64,000 nt of DNA from contig JASAND010006816.1 of the NCBI GenBank assembly GCA_030248195.1, forward strand, positions 57,006 through 121,005. The letters run 5' to 3'. How positions within the stretch are numbered: position 1 is the stretch's first letter; every line of letters starts with the position of its first letter. Position numbers and translations under genes: made by a program. Source of the stretch: Trissonchulus latispiculum. Lineage: Eukaryota > Nematoda > Enoplea > Enoplida > Ironidae. The notes beneath the pieces are model-generated. The model searched no databases, was not told where the DNA came from, and worked only from the letters and a program-made list of their open reading frames with translations. Below, piece by piece: positions 51,501 to 63,984 of the stretch.

Positions 51501-54500
51501 GCACCGATACGCAATGCCAAGAAGAGAAGCCCTCTAGTGGCTTACTCTTCTTCTATAATATAAAAGAATTAATTATGGACTCTTGATATTACCCTTCCCC
51601 CTCTCCCACACTCACATAATGTCAAATTTCAGAGTATCTGACTGCGACTATCTTTATCTTTCTAGTTTATATCCTTGAAACTAGCTGTTTCTTGCTTGCG
51701 ATTGACATGTTCAGATGACCAATGTTGCCTACAGTTGTACAGCAGTGACAAAATCGAAAGAAAAAATCTAGTTTTCAGTGGGGATTCGAACCCATACATG
51801 CCCACACAAAGCCTCAGCTTCGAAGTCGGTGCTATTAACCAGTCGGCCAGCCAAGCTCAGAACTAAACCAGCAAAGATGTGACTTATAAAGTTGTGCTGA
51901 CTCTAACTTACTTAGGTAGGCTTACCCCAACTAGCTCGTCGTCTAACCAACCCAACCCCATCGTCCACTAAAGTCGACCCTATGACTCGTTTTTGTGGTA
52001 ATTGTGTTTTTTTACAAGAGTAAAGGCGGACAAACGCCCGAAAAGATAATGAATGAATGGTTACATACATGTATAAATTTCGATTTATACATATATGATG
52101 TAGGCATGCTACGTTCCTCAACGTATGGAGAGCCCCTGCAACGATATTACGTACTGTGGGCCCTTCTATAGTACGTAGTTTGAGGGACCACAGTATGTTG
52201 TTGGGCTCACTCGTCGAACGCACACATATATATATATATATATGTATATATATATGCAGTCTGTTCTTTACTTCCCAGAATGTCGTTGCGGCTGCATATG
52301 TTGTGGGTAGGTATTGTACTGGGTAGGTAGATAGGGCGTAGTATGCCGACGCCAAGGGGAACTGAGGCTGAGCATGCATGCATGCATGCTCAGGTAATTT
52401 CTGTAGTTTATCAATTTTGTCTATTTGCATACAGTTTCCATACCGTTTATTTACATACGTATATATACATGGATATATATACAAACGTTTATGAACTTAA
52501 TATCTCGTTTTTTTTTCTAGCAAATTGTAGGTAGCAAATGTTTGAACTCTAAGTTTGTAGGGCAAATTCTTCGCTTTTTTCGTTTTTCATGGCTCTAAAG
52601 TCTTTAACTTTGCTTTGCTATGCCACTTTACTTTGCTATGTAAGTGGTCTCAGTAGGTATTTGTGCCTTCATTGGGGTCGCTCAGATAGTTATAATCTTG
52701 TATATTTTCAAATGAACTGTTTTGGTTTAATGCTTGCTTTATGTGTTTACTGTTTCGTTTATACGTAGGGTCTATAGAATGTTGGCACAAATGCTAGAGG
52801 TGGGCCCCTCATAATACTTTCATTGAATATGTACAGTTATATACTCGTACGTATATACACATTAACATATCTATTTAGAAAGAAAGTACATTATGAGGGG
52901 AGCGGATACTCCCTAACCATTCATTCATTCATTCATTCATTCATAGCTAACTTATACTTTTACTTGCCTACCTATGTATGTAACTGACTAATTAGTGCAA
53001 CAGACCTTGGTACCTAACTACATGAACACTGAACGTGAAACCTATTCGGTTGATGCTGCACTTCCAGAGCACCGTTATATATGTTAGCCAACAAGCCCGA
53101 CATACCGTCCTTTGTCTGCCCTTACTAGTGTGTTCATTTGGAAAAACCTTTCTGGCTGGCCCAATCAAAAACACTGCATGCAACCATAGTCAACATTGAG
53201 CGCTCGCAAGAAGCCCTGTGACCAATGGAAGCAGTGGGGAGACATAGCCGGCATGCCTACGGTTCTGCGCTGAACCTATGGTTAGAAAGTGATTCTCTAT
53301 GGCCCTATGACTAGAGTTGTGCCCGGGCCTTGAATCGGGCCTCGGGCTCCGGGCCGGGCGCGGGCCGGGCCTGCACCGGGCCGGCCCGGGCCCGGTTGTT
53401 GGAGAGGTAGGCCCGGCCCGGGCCCGAGCCCGGTCGGCCGCGCAGGCCCGGCCCGAGCCGGGCCTACCGGGCCTGCCGGGCCTGGGAGGCCCGGCCAGGC
53501 CCGGCCGGGCCCGGTGAGGCCCGGTCAAATTTTTACTATCCATTTTCTAATTTTTTTCCACAATTTCTTCACTAGAAAGTTCAATTTAAGCTTACGCGAG
53601 TTGTCTAAGTTGTAATAAATATCACTAACTATTGTTTGGCACTGTTTTCTGTATGCCGGGCCTTCACCGGGCCGACCGGGCCTACACCGGGCCGCCGGGC
53701 CCACCGGGCCTACCGGGCCTTGAATCGGGCCTCCGGGCCCGGGCCGGGCTCGGCCCGGCCCGAGGCCCGGCCCGGTTGGTTCAGCAGGCCCGGGCCCGGG
53801 CCCGGCCCGGGAAATTTGTTAATGGCACAACTCTACCTATGACAAACACACGAGACACTCACCTATGGCAAAGGATTTTTGCACTTTCAGTTTTGTTTGA
53901 TTACTCAAACTCACTTTCAGTTTTGATTATTCAAACTCACTTTCAGTTTTGATTATTCAAACTTAGAGGGGCAAAAAACTGGTTAATGCTGTCATTTATC
54001 ATACACACCGCACCAAAGCAACGTAGTAGCGCTGACCCCCCCCGTCACCACCAAAAATTTTTACACATAGACACGCTGTGCATACGTATATCGTACTACA
54101 AATTATTGCATTTTCTAGGTGAGAACAGATCTTCAGCAGGAAACTCAGATCAGTTTAAAACAAATATTACTTCTCCATCAAAAAATTCTATGCCCTGCAA
54201 ACTGCGCCATTAAGGGGGGGGTCACTTTTTTGCCGATTTTTCGACCATCTCCGATTTTGCTCATTTTCACATATTTTGTAGTCCCCATGGGTCCGCGGAA
54301 CAAGACAAGAGCGTTTTGCGAAATATTGCTTCTATCGTTCTGTACAGGCCCTCAAAGGTGACCTCTACATGTGTTAAACATAGGAAAATGAAAAAGTTAG
54401 GTTAAAAAGTTTGTGGCAGAAAATTTTTCGCTGTATAAGAGTCAGAACTCTGCAACCTTTTCAGAACCATTAAGGACATATTGTAGAGTGCAGCTATCTC

Positions 54501-57500
54501 CTCTGAAGCGATTCTGTTCAGTATTGGATTTTTGGGGAATTTTTGAAGTCAGAATTTTGGAAAATCGGCCATTTTTGGACCATGAAAAACAGGACATACG
54601 GTACTCTTTTGCTTGTCCTGAACGATTGGCAAAAGCTACAGAAACGGCCAATCGATAGCTGCACTCTACGCATAAAACCACGTCTTATGAAAGTACTCGC
54701 ATGTTTCTATCATCTACAGTAAGTTCAAAAAAACTTGCCACAAAAACAGCAAATTTTGCTAAAAATGGCCATTTTTCAATTTTCACATTCTTTTGATAAT
54801 TTCTCAGTCATTATGTGGTAAAAAATCACCAAACTTGGCAGATTAATTAATATATCTATGCCTGTCACATAATGTGGCCAAAACAAATGCGTCAATATTG
54901 AACATGCTGCTGTGGCGGCACCTTTGATCTTTATAGGTGAAAAATGTCAATTTTAAAATTTTTCCAAATATAGACAAAATGGGTATCAATCGATAGCTAA
55001 TGGAACGAGGAGCAACTTTCTCATACAACCACGGGTCTAAAATGTTGTCTGTGCAAGATAAAACGAGTTAAAATTATACTGGGCAGTCCTGCAAGGTAAG
55101 GTCAGTGCAGCACTCAAGCATGCATTATGAACGCCTGGATAGCTGGCCTTGAGCCACGTCTGCACTTAAATATTACCTTAGTAAAGGCCTTAATTTGGTG
55201 TATCGGTTAACCCTGTTTTCGGTCGCGTTTGGTCTCCACCTGACCTTGCAGGGCTCATCACCGGAATTTTCAAGTTTTCCGGCTTTGAACCTGAATAACT
55301 CTGTCACAGTTTGATTTCGAGCGCTAATATTCTAAGTTATTTTTGAGAACATATGGGGGCATATTATGTGTGAAAATGAGCGAAATTCGTGACTATCGAT
55401 TTTTGACCAAAGTGACCCCCCCTAAGCATTGTTTTAGGTTGGACTAGGATCTAAATGTGCTCAAAGATAAATAAAGTATAAAATCTACTCACACTAAAGT
55501 GCACTAAACTTTCTTGGCTAAGTCAAGCGAAATGCACTTAATGCTTTTGGGGAATATTTTTGGGCACACTTTGTTCAATGTAAGTTACGTATTGAGAACA
55601 ACAACACGCAGAGACATCCAAATTTGTTTCTCGAAATGTCAAAAGTTAAATCACACAAATTTACGTTCGTGTTAAATAATGTATCTTTACATTAAACATG
55701 TATATACTTCAAAACTTGTGACAATCAGAAAAACCTCCAAAGCACATTTACGTGCATGCGTACCTCGTGTCTAACTTTGAGTGAGAGTTCCAGTTCTAGC
55801 TTAGCCTCCAGGTCACGTGCCCTATTTTCCGCCAGGGTTAGCTTATGCTTATCTACCATTGCCCGTTCCATATACTGCAGTTTAGTGCTCAGTTCAGCAA
55901 TCTACAACAAGAACACAATTTGCAATTAAATCTTTAGTTTCTTTCATTTTAAAAGTCGTGAAATTATTCAAAGCATTTTTAGCAAAAACTATAATTTTCT
56001 CCGAAAAATCGGATGAATTTCTAAGCATTTCCAACCTTTCTGAACACAAAAAATGCAATTAACAAACGGAAAGCTTGCCCCGACGGCCCAAAATATTTAC
56101 GTTTTAGCCCTTTTTCTATTTTTCTCCTTAATTTTTCCTACTTTCAAATCGCGACCACCCTGGGTCCGCCCCCTGAATATACGTACCTGTTCATTTTGAT
56201 TGGATCTCTGGCGTTCCAGATCCGCTATCTGACCAATCTGATCATTCATTGTGATATGATCCACTGAACTCTAAAACAACATAACAAAGAATAAAATACT
56301 AACGAAAATACAAAAATCTATGCATTTATATACTATGCGACTCTCGATTATTTTAGAAATTGCTGCCTTATATCACAGGAACAAGTTAGGTTACGTATAT
56401 ACCATTCTTTTTCCTTTTTCAGAATTTATTTCTGGGATGAAGTGGGCAAAAATAGAAATCCTTTCAAAATTAAGGAAATAAATAAAATATGTACTCCCTG
56501 CAGGGCAGACATTTTGTCATAGATTACTCTCGGCGATGAAGCGATGAGTAACACTTTACGCCATGATTGACAACAAAAAATACCTGGAAGGACATATAAA
56601 GCAACAAAATTGTTTGATGTTTTCACTGTCTCAGCCCATGTAGGTATTTTGACAAAACTGAAACCTATCCGATTGATGCTGCACAGTTAGCGTGCTGTTA
56701 TATACGTTAGCCAACACTCTGCCAAGAATTGTCCTTTGTCTGTCCTAACTTGTGTGTCACTATGTTAGCAGGTGGCCCAATGACGCCCCACCTTTCAACA
56801 ACCATCAGTAACACATTCCCTCGGGGAATGCAACCAAAACGGCCGCTTGGGGTAGCAGGGAATGGGTGGAAGGGCAGCTTGCGCTCACGAACCACACACG
56901 AGTATCATCTTCTATGGCAAAGGAATTTTGCAACCACGTATTTTTTTGTAAATATGTACGTATTTTTGCTTCTGTAGTATTGCAATAAATTTTGCAATTC
57001 TAAGCTAAAGCTGAAAAACTAAAAAAACAATCCCAAATGGCAAAAACACACCCAGGACACATCAGTTTTAAAATTTTAAAATTTTAAACAAAATTTTAAA
57101 ATTAACCTCAAATCTAAAAAAATGTTAAAATTCACCTCAAATTTAAAAATTATTATTCCTACCTGTTGAACCTGCGCCTTGTATTTTTTGAGGAGCTGAT
57201 TCAATTCTTCTTCCCGGTCATCCAGCTGTGACTGAAGGCTGGTCCGATGCTTCAGCAGGCTGTGGTAGCGATTTTCCAACTGGGGAAAAACACAACACAA
57301 AAACAGTACCAAAAATACCCAAACAAAAGTACATTAAATCAATCAAAAAATTGGGACCATAACTAAAATCCGGATTTAAATTACAGTATCTGTATCCCCC
57401 CCTCCCTCCCCCGATAGCCTCAATTAATTAGCTTTCAGTCACAGGTAGGGATCTTACCTCCATCTTCGAGGCGAGGGCCTGCTCCATTCGGGCCCTAACT

Positions 57501-60500
57501 TCACCCAGCTCCGACTCAATGTTCTGTCGACTCTTTAGGATGCTCACTTTCTCTGACTCAACGTCGTCAAGCTGCAGACAAAACAAAACATAGACACAAA
57601 AGAGAACATAAACTTTAAAAAGGTACCCATGTCACAAACAAAAACAGAAAACTTGACTACCTACACAATAGACAAGAAAATTCCGTTCATGCAAATAATT
57701 ATCAAAAGACAAACAATTAATACACTACCTGTCCAACTAAACTATTCCAAAAATTCCTTCGTTGTCTAAACAAGCTATTCCCTTACTGGGGCTTATTGAA
57801 TAAAACAAAAACCCTTAGAACCCTTAGGACTCTGGCTTTTTCTTAGGCAAAAATTTCTGGTGAGGGGGGAACGGATTTCTGGGGGGGGGGGAAAGTTTTC
57901 GAAAAATGCCTAAAAAATAGCTATTTTTGCTGCTGAGTTAAAATATTAACTATTTTTTATCCTAAATTTAAGCTTAAAATAGCTAAAAAATGCTTAAAAT
58001 GTCTAAAAATCCGGCGAAGCAGGAAAAATTTGTCAAAATTTGCCCTCGAAACCCTATTTTTCCGGGCACTTTAAAGTTCTGGGGGGGGGAAGGCCCGAAT
58101 CCTGGGGGGGCGACCCAAGTCTGAGGGGGAACGAATTTCTTGGGGGGGGCGCCCGCCCCCCACCCACCACCCCCTGTAGGAAAAAGCCAGGGACTTCCAG
58201 TAATTCTCTACATACCTGATTTTTCAACTGTTTCATAAGACCGCGATTGGGTGCCTGGGTCTGAAACTGATGCAACATCGTTTGCGCGTCACTCAGCAAG
58301 GCTTTGGTTCGCTTCAAGTCTCGCTTCAGGGCCGTTTCAACCGACTGGTCTCTGCAAAGAACAGAGAAACACGACAAAAAGTTCACAAAAATGCTAACCT
58401 AAACAAGTCAGTAAAATTACATCAAGAAAATGGTAGGAGCAGGAGTAGGTACAACCAGGTACAACCTTTAATAAAGAATGGATTAAAAAAATAAAAATAT
58501 GTCTGTAATTTGTAAAGCTGGCATTATTTTGTGAAGAATTTATTAATTAATAATAATAAAGGTAGGAGCTCCAGAGACTAGTTCTCACAGCACCAATTAG
58601 CTCTCTCCTTTTGGACTAAGGCTTCGGCCTTAGTGACTGCAGGCAGGCGTTTTTCATTACTCTTCTCCATGAAGTCAGCAAAATTAGCTAGCAAATTAAG
58701 AGCCAGAAAGGAGACAATATGACAGGAAAATTAATTCAAAAGGAAAAAAGTCGGTAAAATCGAAAGCATTAACGTCTGACGTCTTCAACAGACTCACCGG
58801 ACCACTTGTGTGTTGCTTAGAGAGACGAGTTTGGACTTCAAATCGCGCAATTCCTCTTTCAGATTTCGATTCTCTTCATGCTCATCCTCCAGCTGCTGTT
58901 CCACATACCTCACCTAACAACACAGACAAGAACAAACACATTATGATGACTGCAAGCAACTAAGAGGAAATATTGCAACGCATGGAAGCGTTTTAAGCAT
59001 ACATGTGGACTGGAAGAAAATTTCCGAGGGTGACAGACAACTATTGTGCAACTTTCAAAAAGCCGAAACCTTTGCGCAAACACACAAAATTCAGGCGCGA
59101 CTCAAACTCGACTCAAACAGGAACTGAACAACTTTGCGAAAACTATAGAGATTATACCGACCAGCAAAACAACAAGTATCTGCAAATTTTCATAAATACT
59201 ATACGCTTTACATTCCCAAACACTTTCTGGACAAATTTTGAAGAACACTAAGCAGAAAGAAAGCTTCAAGAAACTGCCGGGTTCCCCCTTTATCTCGCAC
59301 CTGTCATCCCAGCCTCGCTAACATCACCCCCCCCCCCCGAGGACACAAAACCTATCTATCTTTTTGATTTTTATTTTGATTTTTGATACCTTTTTGAGTG
59401 CGGAATTTCTGGCAGACTCCACCTCCTCATCCTTGGCCTCCAGTTCCCGGGCCAGCTCCGTCCGGGCTCGCTCCGATGCCATCTCCAGACGCAGAATCGT
59501 CTACAACAGGAGAAACAAACAAAAACAATTCGATTTTTATGACAAAAGTCAAAAACAATACGTGTTGATTTTATCAAAAAAATTCAGGTAAATTGCTAAG
59601 ATCATTGCGAAAAACCATAGTTACTATTGGCAAATGTTTTCATTGAAACCTCAATTATTGGCATACCCCTACGACTGCCCCCCCCGCATTTTTGTCTCTT
59701 CTCTACACACCTGTTGCATCTGCTGCACCTGTCCGGCCATGTCGTCCAATTCCTGTTCCTGATCCGCACATTTCGCCTCTAGGCTCTGTTTGGCCTTTGT
59801 TAGGGCCAGAACCTAAAAGAACGGAAAAATCTCAAAAAGCACAAATTACAAAAGAGTAAAAACATTAAAACATAAAATGTGCTACGTACATTATTACAAC
59901 AACAGTTAAACAAAACGCAGAACATTTTCAACGAATTTTGTGTGTACAGTTTTGAACGTACAGTTTAATGATATCTCAAGATCAGTTAAACTAATCAGAA
60001 ATAAAAAACCGAAAAAAGAAACGGAAATAAAAATTCTAATTTCAAAGATTAAGAAAAATATTCTTCCTACCTCAGCGGAATTGATCCCACGCCCTGGTCG
60101 CTCCCCGCTCCCACTATCAGACCCGTCCACCAACTGAGACTCCAGCGTTTTCACTGTTTGCTTCAGTTTCTCATAGTCCTCAGTTACATCCTAAACAAGA
60201 CAATAGTTACTGTTCCCCGAGTAAAATCACTAAAATTAAATAAAATTAATTATTAATTAAACTAATCACAGCTATAAAAATGTTGACTTCAGACTAAAAC
60301 TAATGAGTAATGCCGAGAAACAAACAAACAAACAAACAAACATTTCTCTGTATTAATCATGTACAGAGATTGGATCAGATTAGCATTCTGTCATCATAAG
60401 TCAACAACAATAAAAACAATTAATGCAAAATTATCATAAAATTCGTTCAAAATTTTATTTATTTAATTTAAAACTGAAAAATTAATCACTCTAAGTTCAG

Positions 60501-61140
60501 CGTCCAGACTTCGATTTTTCACCAACAAACTTTCATTCTCGCGCAGGAATCGTTCCTTCGCATTCTGCTCCGCCGAGGTAGCCTCCTTGGCGCCACGCAA
60601 CTCAGAGTCAAATCTGAAACAGAACAATTAACAAAATAAAACTTTTAATTATAAACCTGAATCTGCATATTACAATTTTCTTTGTAAAAAGTAGAAATGC
60701 CCTGGTGGTACGGCCGGCCCAAATTCAACAATTCTGTATGATTTGTTGCAAACGCTTAGTTGAAAGACAAAAATGCTACTGCATTAAAGTTACTTGTAGC
60801 TTAAGACTAAAACCATCGAACAGTAGGCAAAAACATTGACAAAATAAGACATTTTCTATCCCATAAAAACCTAAGGAAAGCCCACCCCACCCCCATTTCC
60901 AATTTTCCATCACACAATACCGAGTAACCGGGACATACATGACAGGATGACAAAGACAGACACACGGGGGGGGTGAGACTATTACTTTCTCTGTATCCGT
61001 TCCAGTTCAGTGTTCCTGGCGGTCAACTTTTCCAGATGTAGTTTCTGATCCTGCTGCTCCTCAAGGGCCCGCTTCCAGCGACGTCGCACCTGAGCCAACT
61101 CTTCACGCTGGTCCTCACACTGCCGCTGCAGCTCCGATAT
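48585..61140 (-). CDS. MYO18: Class XVIII unconventional myosin, coiled-coil tail and C-terminus
   Basis: Thirteen exons were traced: 61140-60986, 60613-60490, 60190-60071, 59812-59711, 59500-59390, 58913-58798, 58351-58216, 57571-57458, 57279-57163, 56270-56187, 55901-55764, 50124-49939, 48830-48585. The last ends in TAG at 48587-48585, and phases join without breaks. About 500 residues of heptad coiled coil line up in order with human MYO18A as I remember it. Examples are KFDSELRGAKE, DQEQELDDMAGQVQ, QQLEDEHEENRNLK, LKRDLKRTKALLSDAQ, DREEELNQLLKKYKAQVQQ, YMERAMVDKHKL, SVQRLQRQLGLAQDEL and GDLKLALRRIDHLQGAL. An acidic tail follows (TGSDLEEEGEVEQEIEE). The DLKRTKALL block is especially characteristic. 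The motor domain and other upstream exons lie beyond the window. The protein is expected to be an actin-linked scaffold that dimerises through this tail. The intron 55763-50125 is swollen by transposons. Confidence 0.9.
48927..49237. mobile_element. CAGGGTATTTTTT-ended TIR element in the last MYO18 intron
   Basis: Ends CAGGGTATTTTTTAGGG and CTGTAAAAAATACCCTG. The core CGTATTTTGCATGGTGAAAC and AACATGCCAGGACTTAAGC match the 41587 copy. The flanks TGTGT/TGTGT give at most a 5-bp duplication inside a TGTC repeat, so its length is ambiguous. Confidence 0.75.
49463..49880. repeat. Long hairpin (foldback) in the last MYO18 intron
   Basis: Arms approaching 190 bp: left GACTACGCTGAGTTCAAACT and TTCGCGAAATTTTTCGATTT are inverted on the right (AAATTTCGCGATATTTGAAC, TCAGCGTAGTC). 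The loop is about 60 bp. No target duplication was established. Confidence 0.75.
50390..50655 (+). repeat. R300 interspersed repeat
   Basis: GATGTTGCACAGCTAGAGTA, TATATACGTTAGCCAACACT, CGTCCTTTGTCTGTCC, ending AATGGCAAAGGATTTTTTCC. Confidence 0.7.
50906..51585. mobile_element. Foldback DNA element with TAAGAG ends and 7-bp target duplication ATATTAC
   Basis: Ends TAAGAGTGCATAATT and AATTATGGACTCTTG, flanked by perfect ATATTAC at 50899-50905 and 51586-51592. The arms match the 17371-18101 element (CCACTAGAGGGCTCC, GAGTAACGGTGCTCC, ATACGCGAATGTTC), as does the CCCCACCAAACGGGG interior. Non-coding. Confidence 0.85.
51775..51864 (-). repeat. tRNA-like (SINE-type) sequence in a MYO18 intron
   Basis: On the minus strand an A-box-like TGGCCGACTGGTTAATAGCA and B-box-like GGGTTCGAATCCCC are spaced as in a tRNA with a long variable arm. 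The acceptor stem does not pair, so it is a tRNA-derived repeat or pseudogene. Confidence 0.45.
52224..52256. repeat. TA dinucleotide microsatellite
   Basis: An almost pure ATATAT run with one TATG interruption. A GCATGCATGCATGCATGC run follows at about 52374-52391. Confidence 0.85.
52917..52947. repeat. CATT tetranucleotide microsatellite
   Basis: Seven consecutive CATT units in the large MYO18 intron. Confidence 0.85.
53033..53885 (+). repeat. R300 interspersed repeat, interrupted by a hAT-type element
   Basis: Left part 53033-53311 (GAAACCTATTCGGTTGATGC, TATATATGTTAGCCAACAAG) continues at 53844-53885 (ACCTATGGCAAAGGATTTTT at the end). The break is exactly the hAT-type insertion. Confidence 0.75.
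53312..53835. mobile_element. GC-rich non-autonomous hAT-type element with 8-bp target duplication
   Basis: TIRs TAGAGTTGTGCC and GGCACAACTCTA, flanked by perfect CCTATGAC at 53304-53311 and 53836-53843. The 8-bp duplication and TAGNG start are hAT hallmarks. Two arms of GGCCCGG/CCGGGCC units surround a 120-bp AT-rich core. No transposase is encoded. Confidence 0.88.
54211..55425. mobile_element. Probable TIR element with TTAAGGGGGGGTCACTTT-like ends
   Basis: The left end TAAGGGGGGGGTCACTTTTT is inverted as AAAGTGACCCCCCCTAA on the right. Subterminal GCTCATTTTCACATA and TGTGTGAAAATGAGC are also inverted. Inside, TAGAGTGCAGCTAT and ATAGCTGCACTCTA form a second inverted pair. No transposase is recognisable and the target duplication is unclear. 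Confidence 0.6.
56656..56947 (+). repeat. R300 interspersed repeat
   Basis: GAAACCTATCCGATTGATGC, TATATACGTTAGCCAACACT, TTGTCCTTTGTCTGTCC, ending ATGGCAAAGGAATTTTGCAA. Confidence 0.75.
57832..58190. mobile_element. Diverged relative of the CAGGGTATTTTTT element
   Basis: Ends CTGGCTTTTTCTTAGGC and CCTGTAGGAAAAAGCCAG, flanked by GGACT (57827-57831 and 58191-58195). The interior shows the same G-run and AAAAATAGCTATTTTT style. The right end is about 25 bp from the exon at 58216-58351. Confidence 0.65.
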
Positions 61141-61204
61141 CTAGGAAACAGGAAAAAATAGGAAATAATAATGAAGCAGTAGGAAAAAAATCGTCAAACA
61201 CTGT

Positions 61205-63984
61205 CGCCAGAAAAAACCGAACTGTGTTGTCAACCGACAACGAAACCTACACAATACACCACAGTGGGCATGCCACAAACAAGACGGAGGGCGTTGCTAT
61301 AGCTATCTCGGAAAAAGTAGCAAAGGCTACTATAAATGTTGAATCCATCAGTGAAAGGATAATGGTTGCGCGTTTCCGAGGCCAATTCCAAAACGTGTCT
61401 GTGGTAGCCTGCTACTCTCCGACTGAGGTGTCGGACCCTCTGTCCAAGAATTCCTTCTACCATCAGCTCAGTAACACGGTTCAAAACTGCCCCAGATCCG
61501 ACATGCTGATCATTTGCGGCGATTTCAATGCGGAAGTTGGCATGGATAGATCTGGGTGGGAACATACCATCGGGCGCTTTGGCAGTGGAAGTATGAATGA
61601 CAATGGTCTGCGCCTAGTTAGCTTTGCTGCTAACTACCAACTGAAAGTAATGAACACCTACTTTCAGCACAAGCCCAGTCACCGTTTCACCTGGTACAGT
61701 AATGCTGGGAACTCAAGCAAGCTGATTGACTTTATACTAATCCGTCAAAGATGGGCTTCTTCAGTTCAGGATGTGTGAGTCCGACGCGGGACCAGCTTGC
61801 CCAGCGATCATGAACTGGTGCTAAGTCGAATTAGACTGCGGTTGAGAGCCTCGCAACAACGCTATTCGTGCCAGAAGAAACTTAACGTTGAACTACTTGC
61901 CAATAGCGTTGTACGCAACAACTTTGCTATCAAATTGACCAACCGATTCAGCTTGCTGGGCAGCATGGAAGATCCAAACAATGGCTGGAGCTGTATGGAA
62001 ACTGCTCTGCAGGAGACTGCCAAAGAAGTCCTGGGCTACCGACCTCCCAAACCACGGACAATTCCTTTGAGTGAATCAACTATGTCCCTGTCAGATCAGA
62101 AGCGGAATGCCCCTAATCCAAGGAAAAGGAAGGAATTAACTAAAAGACTACGTGCAAGCCTGAAAACCGACCGAGAAAATATGTGGAGAACGGCAGCGGA
62201 AAATATGGAGCGAGCTGCTGCATGCGGCAACTCCAGAAAGCTATTTTCTTTATTGAGAGATGCTACTGGCCGCAGAGCTACGGTCAGTGAGTCCATATTG
62301 GATGACAATGGCCGAGCTATCCGCTCGAAGCCGGACAGACTGCGACAGTGGGCACAATATTACTCACAGCTGCTAAATCGACCCGCCCCAGGAAGACCTG
62401 ATGCTGAGCTGGAGGTGCTAGCAAACAATATCCAGCCGAACGACGAAATTGCCACCCACCCACCGACCCAGGAGGAAATCCTTAAGGCTATCAGCGCCCT
62501 GAAACGGGGGAAAGCAGCCGGACCGGATGGACTCTCGGCCGAGATCTACAAGGCTGCTGCCCATATCATAGCTCCAAAATTAACTGAACTCTTTGAATCA
62601 GTGTGGCGCAACGAGAAGACACCGAAAAATGGCAGGAAGCTATTCTGATTCCTGTGTATAAAAAGGAGATAAGCGCCTGTGCAAAAAGTTATCGGAGAAT
62701 CTCGCTACTTCCAGTTGCCGGAAAGATCTTATCAATTGTCATTTTGGAGAGACTGGCCTCTGGACTGGACTGCAGGGAAAATCAGGCAGGCTTCCGTAAA
62801 GGTCGTGGAACGATTGATCAGATTTTTGCCCTCCGCCAGATCCTTGAACGTCGCCACCAATACGACCAGCCCACTATTGCTGCTTTTCTTGACTTCTCCG
62901 CCGCCTTTGATAGTGTTGATAGAGACACACTGTGGAAGCTTCTAGCTGCCAGCGGCGTTCCATCTACTTACGTTAACCTGATTCGGAACATGTACAACGA
63001 CTCAACAACGAGAGTGCGTGTTTACGGTGAGCTAAGCGAGCCGTTTGCTGTAACAACCGGTGTAAGACAGGGAGATGTGCTTTCTCCACTCTTGTTCCTT
63101 CGCAGTAGATCGAGTCATGTCGAAGTGTGTCCAGCCAGAAGACGGTGTAAGTATCAGCGAAAACGACTTAGTTGCCGATTTGGAATATGCTGATGACATC
63201 GCAATGCTGGCGGCGAATGCAAACGATATGCAGCGATTGATCAACGAAGTTGTACTGCATAGTGAACCTGTTGGGCTGACCTTAAACTCCGCAAAATGCA
63301 AGTACATATCTTCAGTTGCTCTCATTGATGACCTAATGGTTGGGAATGATGTTATTGAAGGAGTAGATGCGTTTCCCTATCTCGGTAGCCAAATTACGGC
63401 AGATGGTTCCCCAACGCCAGAAATCAACTGCAGAATTGGCAAGGTCCTAAGTGTGTTCAATCAGCTTGGCAAATACCTGTGGCGCCGTCGGGAAATTTCG
63501 GGCACCAAGCTGAGGGGTCTTTGACAGTTATGTCAGTACTCAAGCTTATGGGCTTGAGACTACTCCCTTCGTCTTGACATCCGCAAACTGGACGTGTTTG
63601 AGAACTGCTGTCTGCGTCGTGATCTGGGCTTATCTCGGGAGGATCACATCAACGCCGAACTTAGAGAACGTGCTGGGAACAGAACCCCAATGGAATCTCG
63701 CTTGCGAACGAACCGTTTGAAATGGCTTGGCCACGTTGCTCGAATGGATGAACGTCTTCCAAAAGATCATTCTTTGCCGCCAATCCACCAGGTTGGAGGA
63801 TGAGACGAGGCCACGCCAAACCTGGCAGCAAAATGTTCACAACGACCTATACAATATGGCCTTATACTCCATTGGTCGCTTCGACTGGAATGACGACACT
63901 GTAAAGACCCTAGCAACGGACAAGGCTCAGTGGAAGGAGACTCTTACACAACCGAGAGGCCACCAGTCTTCGTGGCGAAGATGA
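61205..63984 (+). mobile_element. Degenerate non-LTR retrotransposon (LINE, probably RTE-like), 5' truncated
   Basis: Partial apurinic endonuclease at 61224-61778 (IICGDFNAEVG, FGSGSMNDNGLRLVSF, SSKLIDFILIR), then reverse transcriptase in three frames. 61797-62648 ends KRGKAAGPDGLSAEIYKAA. 62603-63193 has AFLDFSAAFDSVDRDTLWKL and VRQGDVLSPLLF. 63075-63524 has LEYADDIAML. A C-terminal segment RLRTNRLKWLGHVARMDER is at about 63690-63755. At least four frame breaks separate the parts, so it is inactive. The endonuclease style favours RTE over Jockey/CR1, but this is a judgement by eye. It lies antisense in or upstream of a MYO18 intron. Confidence 0.88.

Noticed and set aside
51775..51864. Functional tRNA gene
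   Set aside because: The acceptor arms do not pair and the anticodon stem is poor, so a SINE or pseudogene is more likely.
50125..55763. Independent gene inside the 5.6-kb MYO18 intron
   Set aside because: All frames fall in repeats or AT-rich sequence, and the flanking exons join in phase and in the family order.
61205..63984. Intact LINE ORF2 protein
   Set aside because: The endonuclease start is missing and the RT is split over at least three frames.
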